NCBI GenBank assembly: GCA_017391545.1
Contig: JAFOYD010000029.1
Coordinates: 1 to 22,202, forward strand
Origin: Lachnospiraceae bacterium
Lineage (GTDB): Bacteria > Bacillota > Clostridia > Lachnospirales > Lachnospiraceae
DNA: 22,202 bases
Direction: 5' to 3'
Within the stretch, counting starts at the first letter, position 1, and each line of letters opens with the position of its first letter. The notes beneath the pieces were generated by a model. That model was not told where the DNA came from. It saw only the letters and a program-made list of their open reading frames with translations, and did no database searches. Both the position numbers and the translations under genes were made by a program. Shown piece by piece: positions 7,937-15,136 of this stretch.

Positions 7937-8737
7937 TTACTTAGAAGACACAACAACGACCTGAGCATTGTTGCAATAAGCATTTGTGCATTCCATTGAT
8001 CCCTTGACTTCATCGGTAAGCGTCATGCCATTCCATACGACATCAATGTTCTTGGAGTTCAGCTCCATGATCTTGTTGTCCCAGTCGATCTCTACAAACT
8101 TTGCCTCAACGCCAAGCTTCTCAGCTACCTTGCGCGCCATATCTGCATCAAATCCGATCCACTCATCAGAACCGTCCTTATAGTCCATCGGAGCAAAATC
8201 CGTGATACCGATCACGAGTGTACCCTTTCCCTTTATGTACTCTACATCACTGTCAGCAGAAGCAGTATACTCCGTTGACGCCTGTTCGACAAGAGATTCC
8301 TGCACGCCATACTTTGTTGCGATCTCTTTCATCGAACCGTCTGCATAGCTCTCTGCAAACACTGCATTAATATAAGAAGCAAGGTCAGAACCCTTTCTGC
8401 ATCCAACACCGTATTCCTCTGTTGTAAGTTTATCTGTGTACTTCATATCAGGATAGCTTGTGCCCTCACCAATCATGGCACCTGCCATCAACAGATCAAT
8501 GATCGCTGCATCAGAAGTGCCTGAAGCGACCTCCATCAACGCATCTGCCTGTGAAGCTACAGAATTATAATTAAATCCCTTTTCCTGTGCTGCAGCTTCG
8601 CCTGCGGAACCAGCCTCCACCGCATAAACGGTTTTGCCACCTGTTTGCTGTGCATCATTACTCTTGCTTCCACAACCAGTAACAGCCAGGCCCATCGTCA
8701 GTGCCAGTGTCATAATCAATGCAACTTTCTTTTTCAT
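7937..8737 (-). CDS. Circularly permuted amino acid-type substrate-binding lipoprotein
   Basis: 266 residues. The lipoprotein signal ends LAVTGC with C22 as lipidation site. The mature part is a type II periplasmic-binding fold (SBP_bac_3) with its halves swapped. Residues about 36-150 (TVYAVEAGSAGE ... DAAIIDLLMAG ... EYGVGCRKGS ... KEIATKYG) are what is normally the second lobe. After a linker (about 151-170), residues 171-266 (LVIGITDFAPMDYKDG, GFDADMARKVAEKLGV, DWDNKIMELNSKNIDVVWNG, AQVVVV) are what is normally the first lobe, and the protein stops at the usual hinge crossing. The reading frame is unbroken and both lobes occur once. The site where family members have the carboxylate-binding Arg (TxxR) reads TDEVKG. 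The ATG at 8737 has GGAGG upstream. It should deliver a polar amino acid or similar solute to the downstream permease. Confidence 0.9.
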   Translation of the reverse strand: MKKKVALIMTLALTMGLAVTGCGSKSNDAQQTGGKTVYAVEAGSAGEAAAQEKGFNYNSVASQADALMEVASGTSDAAIIDLLMAGAMIGEGTSYPDMKYTDKLTTEEYGVGCRKGSDLASYINAVFAESYADGSMKEIATKYGVQESLVEQASTEYTASADSDVEYIKGKGTLVIGITDFAPMDYKDGSDEWIGFDADMARKVAEKLGVEAKFVEIDWDNKIMELNSKNIDVVWNGMTLTDEVKGSMECTNAYCNNAQVVVVSSK

Positions 8738-8781
8738 ATCGTTTTTCCTCCGTTATTTTAGATATCGATTATACATGGAAT

Positions 8782-8810
8782 ATTTTAGCATAGCATCGTA
8801 CTAAAGTAAA
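8782..8810 (-). promoter_or_regulatory. Promoter of the amino acid ABC operon
   Basis: TTTACT (8810-8805), 17-bp spacer, TAAAAT (8787-8782) on the minus strand. The -35 lies in the last codons of the kinase gene. A TATAAT at 8773-8768 with a poor -35 is an alternative. No terminator is visible in the 63-base gap, so read-through from the kinase gene is also possible. Confidence 0.5.
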
Positions 8811-9433
8811 GCCACACCGAATCTGGTCTTTAAGGCTGATTCAATCAGTTTCACGCTTTCCTCATATGTAAACTGTGCCGTGTTGATACAGAGATCATAA
8901 TTAAAAGGACTTTCCCATACCCTTCCGGTATGATATTTATAGTATTCCTTACGGAATCTGTTATTACTCTGTACATACTTTTCTGCATCCTTGCGACTGA
9001 TGCCCTGGCGCTCCATTTCCCGTTCAATACACACATTCTCTGGCGCATAAATAAATACTTTCAATACATTTGGATAATCCTTTAAAACAAAATCACAGGC
9101 TCTTCCAACACAGACATAGGACTCTCTCTCTGCCAGCTCCTTTAAAATCTTTGCCTGGTAATTGAACAGGTTCTGGTCTGAAACAAAATCATTGCTTTCC
9201 GGCGGAATAATTTCCCCGTTGTACACTTTTTTTGATACTTTATAAAGCAGGCGGCTCTTTGTCACCTCATCTGCCCTGGCAAACAGCTCCTCATTAATAC
9301 CACTGTCCTCTGAAGCCAGACGCAACAGATTTCTGTCATACATATCAATGCCAAAGTCGTCAGCAATCATTTTGCTGATCGTTGTTCCTCCGCTTCCACA
9401 TGTTCTGGTCAATGCAACCACAAATTTCTCCAT
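8801..9433 (-). CDS. Cytidylate kinase-like family protein
   Basis: 210 residues. A P-loop variant GSGGTT (about 13-18) follows an N-terminal strand VVALTRTC, the pattern of the Cytidylate_kin2 family (AAA/NMP-kinase fold). Downstream there are a DRNLLRLAS segment, an RESYVCVGR strand-turn that resembles the CMP-kinase core, FIYAPENVCIEREMERQGIS and a lid-like arginine-rich helix (RKDAEKYVQSNNRFRKEYY). It probably phosphorylates a small substrate with ATP, but the true substrate of this family is not established, and canonical Cmk differs in length and motifs. GGAG lies 11 bases before the ATG. The gene is preceded by an unusual promoter-hairpin leader and followed by the ABC operon. Confidence 0.85.
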   Translation of the reverse strand: MEKFVVALTRTCGSGGTTISKMIADDFGIDMYDRNLLRLASEDSGINEELFARADEVTKSRLLYKVSKKVYNGEIIPPESNDFVSDQNLFNYQAKILKELAERESYVCVGRACDFVLKDYPNVLKVFIYAPENVCIEREMERQGISRKDAEKYVQSNNRFRKEYYKYHTGRVWESPFNYDLCINTAQFTYEESVKLIESALKTRFGVALL

Positions 9434-9492
9434 AATCTCTGCTACTCCTTTCTCATGCAGTTTTTACTGCAAATTTTCTTATGCGCCCATGT

Positions 9493-9530
9493 AAAAAAGG
9501 CGCTCGCACGGATACTGTGCCAACGCCTTT
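9493..9530 (-). terminator. Intrinsic terminator/attenuator in the leader of the kinase-like gene
   Basis: On the minus strand a 14-bp stem with one mismatch and one G-T pair (9530-9517 with 9509-9496, 7-nt loop) runs straight into six T (9498-9493). It lies between the strong promoter at 9570-9542 and the kinase start at 9433, so transcripts from that promoter would end after about 40 nt unless something overrides it. Confidence 0.8.
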
Positions 9531-9541
9531 GTCTTAACGAT

Positions 9542-9570
9542 ATTATAATCGTCTTATGTTGTTTTTGCAA
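9542..9570 (-). promoter_or_regulatory. Strong SigA-type promoter directly before a terminator
   Basis: TTGCAA (9570-9565), 17-bp spacer, perfect TATAAT (9547-9542). Expected start near 9535, only about five bases before the hairpin at 9530. It is the best-looking promoter upstream of the kinase-like gene. Confidence 0.7.
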
Positions 9571-9773
9571 GTACAAATTTACCTTTGATTACATTCTTCT
9601 ATCGCAATCGTGTTATTGATTTCATTTAATATCCAAAATCCCGGTCGATAATTGTACCATCCAGTGCATTCATTGTAAGCAGGCTTGTATAAAGAAAAAG
9701 TAACAAAACGTAAACATTATTCGAATCGTAAAAATTGAACTGATTTTTGAGATTGACGCATAAATCCGGATTC
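9571..9773 (-). other. AT-rich region with no recognised gene
   Basis: This fills most of the 369-base stretch (9434-9802) without a gene. A second possible promoter, TTTACG (9714-9709), 17 bp, TATACA (9691-9686), points toward the kinase-like gene. Minus-strand reading frames here are open over short distances (about 45 codons ending at a TAA near 9577, with an aromatic-rich middle) but lack a start codon and ribosome site. They may be gene remnants. I recognise no RNA family. Confidence 0.3.
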
Positions 9774-9802
9774 AAAAACTGGCGGGATTGCTCCCGCCAG
9801 TT
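9774..9802 (-). terminator. Intrinsic terminator after the MerR-methyltransferase pseudogene
   Basis: A perfect 11-bp stem (9802-9792 with 9787-9777, 4-nt loop), GC-rich in its core, ends in five T on the minus strand (9778-9774). It begins immediately after the stop codon at 9805-9803. Confidence 0.88.
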
Positions 9803-10649
9803 CTATTTTCTGCATACGAACATGCCCGTTAATTTATGGATAAAGATAGCACCTTCTTTTTCCAGCTTATCCTGTAACATCTGGCGAAATTCATCGCCAC
9901 GCTGATCTAAAACAAAGGGCGAATTGCCCGGATATGAATAAACATAATCAAAGATTGCCTCTGCATCATCCACGATCAAATCATTGTCATGGTCGAACCG
10001 CTCTACTTTAGTAAAGAACTGACGAAGCTGTGGCGTTGCATTCTCAAGCTGAAAACCGACTGTAAAATTCACAAACGGCATCTCAATCCGCGCATCAAAT
10101 GCGGCAACCATCTCATGAAGCTCCTGCATATGTGTCTTCCCAACTGTTGAGCAGTAGAAGGTTCCATCCAATCCTGACTACTTGTGCTGTAATCATGCAG
10201 TCTGATTCTTTTTTCGAGGTTCGATGCATTCTGATATTGCTCTTGAATTTTTTCTTCATCCGTCAGCAGATTCAGCAGATGTACAAGATAGCTCCACTGG
10301 TCTTGTGTGTCACTCTTTTCCATAATCTCAATCGTCGCAATCATCTGATCAAGCTGTGTCTTTTTCTCAATCAGCAATTGCTTCTGTTCTGCAAGCTGCT
10401 CATTCATGTCTTTTTTCACAACGATGTCATTCTGCAGCATTTGTTCTATTTTTTGTAAAGAAAATCCCAAATATTTTAACATCAGTATCCCTTGCAGAAT
10501 AACCAGCGACTCCTGATTATAGTATCGATATCCAGCCTCCGAATACGATACCGGTTTTAATAATCCTTTCGCGTCATAGAAGCGAATCGTCCTTAACGAT
10601 ACCCCTGCTACTTTTGCAATTTCTCCTGCCGTATATAGTTTTTTCCCAT
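9803..10649 (-). pseudogene. MerR-type regulator fused to SAM methyltransferase, disrupted
   Basis: Three pieces of one ancestral gene remain. An ATG at 10649 with AAAGGAG 9 bases upstream reads only 13 codons to a TAG. The MerR helix-turn-helix (YTAGEIAKVAGVSLRTIRFY, from 10635) is in another frame; one more A in the A6 run at 10644-10639 would join them. The HTH continues into a coiled coil and LHDYSTSSQDWM (to about 10165), the usual entry to a class I methyltransferase. The sequence then jumps, in yet another frame, to GTFYCSTVGKTHMQELHEMV and the normal methyltransferase end FIHKLTGMFVCRK. The SAM-binding core (LELGCG region) is missing, roughly 80-100 residues by family comparison. An intact protein would be a MerR regulator with a methyltransferase effector domain. 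Frameshift plus deletion make function very unlikely. Confidence 0.85.
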
Positions 10650-10695
10650 ATGATACTTCTCCTTTGTTTTTGCATTCCAGATATCTGTTGACTCC

Positions 10696-10726
10696 ATCAT
10701 AACGGGTTACGTAAGGGCACGGTCAA
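10696..10726 (-). promoter_or_regulatory. MerR-type promoter with 19-bp spacer and dyad operator
   Basis: TTGACC (10726-10721), a 19-bp spacer, TATGAT (10701-10696). The over-long spacer is the hallmark of MerR-activated promoters, and its centre holds the palindrome TTACGTAA flanked by C-rich halves (10720-10702). It lies 47 bases before the start of the decayed MerR-methyltransferase gene, so it was presumably autoregulatory. Confidence 0.75.
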
Positions 10727-10787
10727 GAAAAATTTTTATATAATCGTAATTATTATAATCCAGATTATATATATATCTATTGTGTTT

Positions 10788-11411
10788 TTATGCCGGATTA
10801 TCAATTATGTTACCATCTTTTTCAAAGCGTGAACCATGGCAGAAAGCTTCCCTGGAACTTTTTCCCCTTCAAGTGCCAGTACATAGCTTCGCTCCTGATG
10901 CTGTCTGACAAAATAAAATCCCGGTATGTTCAAAAGCGGATAGTGTGTTGCCACAATGATGTGAAAAAGAAGCATCGATTCCAAGCTTCCTTGCCGCATC
11001 TGCTTCCTTTTTGAGCAGGTTCTTTCCCGCTTCACTTGTCGCATACAAAAAGGAAGGAAGTCTCTCAAACTGACATGATATTCCTTCCTCCCTGATGATT
11101 TCCTCATATGCATTGATTGCTGCCTCATTTGCGGCAGCATAGCCTTTTGCCCGCTCAAAGCCTGTCTTTTTGATCATATTATGATAGCACAAAGCATGCT
11201 GGCTCGTAATCTTTGCCGTTGTGTTCTTTGTCTGTCCTCCCGCAATCCGGTCAGCCTCCAGTACGACGACCTCAAGTCCCTTTTTCCATAAAAAATATGC
11301 GGTAAGAAGTCCTGCCATACCAGCTCCGATTACCACATTCTGAACACTCATATTGCCCTGTAACGCTCTTTTTTCTGACACGTGTGTCATTTTTCTCCAG
11401 ATTGACTGCAT
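10788..11411 (-). pseudogene. FAD-dependent (DAO/Rieske) oxidoreductase, three fragments in three frames
   Basis: Fragment 1 (11411 to about 10965) starts MQSIW behind AGGAGG and has the FAD Rossmann motif VIGAGMAGLLTAYFL, then VVLEADRIAGGQTKNTTAKIT, ending near LGIDASF. Fragment 2 (about 10963-10865), in another frame, is HIIVATHYPLLNIPG plus FYFVRQHQERSYVLAL, a stretch normally some 80-90 residues further on. Fragment 3 (10841-10788), in the third frame, is CHGSRFEKDGNIIDNPA then TAA, the C-terminal half of a Rieske [2Fe-2S] cluster motif. The parent resembles YhfW-like proteins of about 500 residues; FAD-domain middle, substrate region and most of the Rieske domain are lost. Two internal deletions with frame changes leave no complete domain. 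No terminator or neighbour function helps assign its former role. Confidence 0.88.
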
Positions 11412-11422
11412 ATCCCTTTTCC

Positions 11423-11457
11423 TCCTGCAAAGACTTTTTATCATAGTCTTTGCAGGA
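11423..11457 (-). other. Hairpin overlapping the ribosome site of the oxidoreductase pseudogene
   Basis: A perfect 13-bp inverted repeat (11457-11445 with 11435-11423, 9-nt loop) precedes the ATG at 11411. Its 3' arm includes the first bases of the AGGAGG ribosome site (11426-11421), so the folded RNA would hide part of it. It also lies after the MCP stop at 11489, but no T-run follows on either strand, arguing against a terminator. Confidence 0.6.
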
Positions 11458-11488
11458 AGGGAGAATTTTAGTCAATTTAGTATCTTGC

Positions 11489-13420
11489 CTATGAAATCTT
11501 AAACTTCCGGATCAGCTCTTTCAAGCTCTTTGCCTGCTCGGAAAGGAGTGCTGTAGATGCCGCAGTTTCTTCTGAGGTCGCGCTATTCGTCTGTACTACT
11601 TCCGAAATATTATCCACCTCATCCTGAATGCGCTTTGACTTGTGCGCCTGTTCAAGCGTGTCACTTGCGATCTTCTGGAACGCAACGGATATCTCGGAGG
11701 AATCACTGACAATGCCGGACAGGCTCTCAAACGTAGCATCTGCACATTCCTTTGCATTTGCGATAGACTTTACACAGTCATTCACCAGATCAGAAGTTTT
11801 GTTGGATGCTTCTCCACATTTTACAGCCAGGCTTCTCACTTCTTCTGCTACCACCGCAAATCCTCTTCCCATCTCGCCTGCTCTTGCCGCTTCCACCGAA
11901 GCATTCAGTGACAGGATCTTTGTCTGCGAGGCAATCGAATCAATTGTCCCGACAATTTTCTGGATGTCCACAGACATCGTCTCGACGCTCTTTACTGCGC
12001 TCATCAAAAGCTCCATCTGCCCGTTAGCTGTCTGGATATTCTGGTCTAATGCGGTCAGCTTCTCATTGATCAGTTCTTCATGCTCTGAGTTGTTATCAAT
12101 CCTTGTCACCACGTCTGCAAAATCATCTGCCAAAGTCTGAATCGAATTTGCCTGAGAAACAGCTCCCTGTGATAAAGCTGATGTAGCCTGTGCAATTTCA
12201 TGCGAACCGTTTTCCACCGTATTTACAGAATTCTGCACCTTCATAATCAGTTTTTTGAGCATTCGCTTAATCGAATTGATTGAAGTGGAAAGCCGGTCAA
12301 ACTCACCCGGATAACTGTTCATATCACTGATGGACAGATCGTAATTTGCAATGCTGTCCATGACCTGATTTGCCTGTCCAATAATGTCAGAGAACGTATG
12401 CAACAGTGATGCTGTGGTATTCTGCAAAACAGCAACCTCATCCTTACCATGTGCCTTTGGTATCTGCACTGAAAAGTCTCCCTCCGACACAGACACCAAG
12501 GCTTTCTTCACCTGGTCGATTGGTTTTGAGATTGAAGACGCAAGGAACGTCGAAAGAATAATTGCAATGATAATAGCAAGGATGTCCAAAATCACTGTAA
12601 TGGTATTTACCCGATCAGAATACGATGTAAAATCAGTCTCAGGTGCAGCGATGACAATGCTCCAGTCGTTGGTATGTTCAATCGCTCCAAATCCGCACAG
12701 AATTGTCTCGCCGTTGTATGTATATGTTCCATCGCCGGCTTTGTTTTCCTTAATTTCATTTGCAAGTGCTTTCATTGATCCCTGCTGGTCCGCCAGATTG
12801 AAATTCAAAATCAGGTTGTTGTCGGGATGTACAATAATATTCCCCTTCTTATCCACAAGATATGCATAGCTATGATCACTGATTGAAATATTCTTGATCA
12901 CATCCATCATAAAATCAATATCAAGACGGAAGTATACCACACCAGTAATGCGGTTGGCGGAATCGTAGACCGGAGCCGCAATGCTGACTCCATAGGTGTT
13001 CGTATATTTACTAAGCGTAACATCCGAAACATTGGCAATTCCCTTCAGTGCTGAAATAACATAATCACGATCACTAAAATCAGTACCATCTTTCAAGCTG
13101 ATTCCTTTTGTATCCAGTAAATTTGCACTCGTAAATCCATACGTTTCCACATATTTATTCAGAAAGGCAGTTTTCTCCATGATTGTAGCTGCCCGATCTG
13201 AGAGCAGTTCATTGGTTCCCACCATAGAGACTACATTCAGATAATTCTCTAATTGTTGTGAAATATGATTGGATGCAAGCGTTGCAGATGTAGCTATGCT
13301 GCTATCTGTGAGCGCATTGACAGTGGCTGTGTTGAGCTTCTGGGTTATCATTCCAATGATCACCAGCAATACAGCCATAATCAGGCTAAAAGATATTTGA
13401 ATTTTTGTGCGCAATTTCAT
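11489..13420 (-). CDS. Methyl-accepting chemotaxis protein with dCache-type sensor
   Basis: 643 residues. A membrane helix (about 7-27) is followed by a large extracellular sensor of about 240 residues with dCache features (SSIATSATLASNHISQQLENYL, YVETYGFTSANLLDTKG, DYVISALKG, YGVSIAAPVYD). A second helix (about 277-297), HAMP (SSISKPIDQVKKAL on) and a long signalling coiled coil follow. The kinase-control tip reads SQTKILSLNASVEAARAGEM then GRGFAVVAEEV, with Lys where Asn is usual in QTN. It should relay ligand binding to CheA/CheW. The ATG at 13420 follows GGGGGAG. It is last in a binding protein-MCP-MCP run, 39 bases after the previous MCP. No CheA, CheW or flagellar genes are in the window. 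Confidence 0.95.
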   Translation of the reverse strand: MKLRTKIQISFSLIMAVLLVIIGMITQKLNTATVNALTDSSIATSATLASNHISQQLENYLNVVSMVGTNELLSDRAATIMEKTAFLNKYVETYGFTSANLLDTKGISLKDGTDFSDRDYVISALKGIANVSDVTLSKYTNTYGVSIAAPVYDSANRITGVVYFRLDIDFMMDVIKNISISDHSYAYLVDKKGNIIVHPDNNLILNFNLADQQGSMKALANEIKENKAGDGTYTYNGETILCGFGAIEHTNDWSIVIAAPETDFTSYSDRVNTITVILDILAIIIAIILSTFLASSISKPIDQVKKALVSVSEGDFSVQIPKAHGKDEVAVLQNTTASLLHTFSDIIGQANQVMDSIANYDLSISDMNSYPGEFDRLSTSINSIKRMLKKLIMKVQNSVNTVENGSHEIAQATSALSQGAVSQANSIQTLADDFADVVTRIDNNSEHEELINEKLTALDQNIQTANGQMELLMSAVKSVETMSVDIQKIVGTIDSIASQTKILSLNASVEAARAGEMGRGFAVVAEEVRSLAVKCGEASNKTSDLVNDCVKSIANAKECADATFESLSGIVSDSSEISVAFQKIASDTLEQAHKSKRIQDEVDNISEVVQTNSATSEETAASTALLSEQAKSLKELIRKFKIS

Positions 13421-13459
13421 GAAAACTCTCCCCCTTATACTATGTATGATACCTTATTT

Positions 13460-15136
13460 CTACAGTTTGAATCTTGATGTAATAGCACGTAACTTCTGTG
13501 CGGAGTCACGACAGTTCATCGTGCGCTCATAGGTCTCGCCAGTAAGTTCAACGACATTTGTCGTTTTCTCTGCGATATCATTTATGCCTACAGAACATTC
13601 ACTAATGTTGCCACTGATTCCTTCCATTGCTGCCGTGATATCCATAATGCCGGCTTTCAGTTCGTTGACCTCGTTATTTGCCAATTGCATAAATTCTTCG
13701 ATTGTCCTGGTCGCATCGCTGTATTCCTTGCTGGAGTTCATGAATTCTGAATAATCGTTCATGACTTTATTTTCCAGGAAATCAAGCGCATCCACGAGAC
13801 ATTTCGTCAGTGTTTCTACGGACAGATTTACCTCATCAACAATGGTAAGAATGTCCGCACCTGTCGCCGTCGACTGCGAAGCCAGCTTGGAAATCTCACT
13901 TGCCACGACTGCAAATCCTTTCCCCTGGTCACCTGCTCTTGCCGCCTCAATAGAAGCATTGAGCGATAACAGATTTGTCTGCTCTGCAATATCCTGAATG
14001 GCATTTGCAAGCTGATTGATCTTCTCGACCTCCTTTGCCTTGGTGATCGCCTCACCGGAAGTTTTTCTGATTGAGTCGTAGACACGCAACGTTTCATCAC
14101 TGGAAGTCTTTGTCTTTTGATGAATTGCTGATGTCTTATCCATAATTTCATCCGTAAGAATGGTTCCATTTTGAATTTTGTCGGCAACCGTCGCAGCGCT
14201 GTCATTCATGTGTTTGATACGCGTGTTCACTGTATCCGTAGAAGCTGATGTCTCCTCCATGCTCGCTGCAAGCTCCTCGTTTGTTGCAGCATTGTCTGTA
14301 GATGCCTGATTTACATTCTCAGAAATTGTGTACAGTGTGTCTGAATCGCTGACCAGTATCTCTGCAATATCATTCAGCTCAGCAACAATTCCTGACAGCT
14401 CTTCGCGCATATGCTGCACAGCATTTCCCATTTTGCCGATTTCATCTCTGCTCTGAGGAATTTTATGAGAGCTGCTCATATTCAGCTCTGAAATGTCATT
14501 AATGACCGCTGTCAGACCAACAATCGGTCTTGTGATGACTGTTGTCATGATATATCCAACTACCAGCGCAATCATCAGCAGAATGATTCCTACAATGATA
14601 CAGATCGTATTGATCGCCGTGATCGGTGCCATAACATCAGCAGCATCTGCCTGCACAAAAATCACCCAGTCATTTACCGTGCACATGAAAGCAACATAGA
14701 CATCCTTGCCATCTACCTTACATCTTCTGACATCCGCAGTCGTAATATGGCCTTCCTCCCGCAGCGTCGTCAGAACCTCCTCTATGACAGGATTATCTGT
14801 CATTTTCGTTCCTACCATTTCCGAATTTTCATGGTAAAGATATGTTCCATCTGTATCAACCAGATAACCACGGCTGGATTCCATCGTATCAATACCGACA
14901 TTATTTAAAATGTATTCCAGACGTACGCTCATATCATTTCTTTCGCTGTCTCCGTAGAAGCTCTCATACAGAGTATCAGAAGCAGAAATGCAGGTATCAT
15001 AAAGGTAACTTTCACACAATTCCGTAATGTTCTTTTTATTGACCACATAGCTTACCGCCAGAATCGCAAGGATCAGGATAATGGAGGTGGCAGCCATCAA
15101 AATTGTGATTTTCCGTCGAATTGAAATTTCCTTCAT
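13460..15136 (-). CDS. Methyl-accepting chemotaxis protein with single-Cache sensor
   Basis: 558 residues. Membrane helix about 10-32, then a small extracellular sensor of about 135 residues with the Cache signature RGYLVDTDGTYLYHENSEMV and NPVIEEVLTTLREEG. A second helix lies at about 176-198, followed by HAMP (TRPIVGLTAVINDI). The signalling domain's tip is EQTNLLSLNASIEAARAGDQ followed by GKGFAVVASEI. Its ATG shares one base with the stop of the upstream sugar-type binding protein (TAATG), with AAAGGAGGG before it. Tight coupling suggests it senses that binding protein in its ligand-bound state. A second MCP follows after 39 bases. The C-terminus lacks the NWETF pentapeptide used to tether CheR in enterics, as is usual for Firmicutes. 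Confidence 0.95.
   Translation of the reverse strand: MKEISIRRKITILMAATSIILILAILAVSYVVNKKNITELCESYLYDTCISASDTLYESFYGDSERNDMSVRLEYILNNVGIDTMESSRGYLVDTDGTYLYHENSEMVGTKMTDNPVIEEVLTTLREEGHITTADVRRCKVDGKDVYVAFMCTVNDWVIFVQADAADVMAPITAINTICIIVGIILLMIALVVGYIMTTVITRPIVGLTAVINDISELNMSSSHKIPQSRDEIGKMGNAVQHMREELSGIVAELNDIAEILVSDSDTLYTISENVNQASTDNAATNEELAASMEETSASTDTVNTRIKHMNDSAATVADKIQNGTILTDEIMDKTSAIHQKTKTSSDETLRVYDSIRKTSGEAITKAKEVEKINQLANAIQDIAEQTNLLSLNASIEAARAGDQGKGFAVVASEISKLASQSTATGADILTIVDEVNLSVETLTKCLVDALDFLENKVMNDYSEFMNSSKEYSDATRTIEEFMQLANNEVNELKAGIMDITAAMEGISGNISECSVGINDIAEKTTNVVELTGETYERTMNCRDSAQKLRAITSRFKL

Noticed and set aside
10741..10787. AT-rich repeats (tatata, TAATC/GATTA) as an origin or att site
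   Set aside because: No DnaA-box array, integrase or flanking duplication; ordinary AT-rich promoter-upstream DNA is enough.
10805..11158. A 117-residue open frame on the minus strand
   Set aside because: Only its second half is protein-like, and that is fragment 2 of the broken FAD/Rieske gene; the first half is the shadow of fragment 1.
11628..12140. Antisense frames opposite the MCP signalling domain
   Set aside because: Shadows of the repetitive MCP coiled coil; no start signals or recognisable product.
11489..15136. The two MCP genes as a recent tandem duplication
   Set aside because: Their sensor domains differ in type and size, and the signalling domains differ even at the conserved tip, so they are old paralogues.
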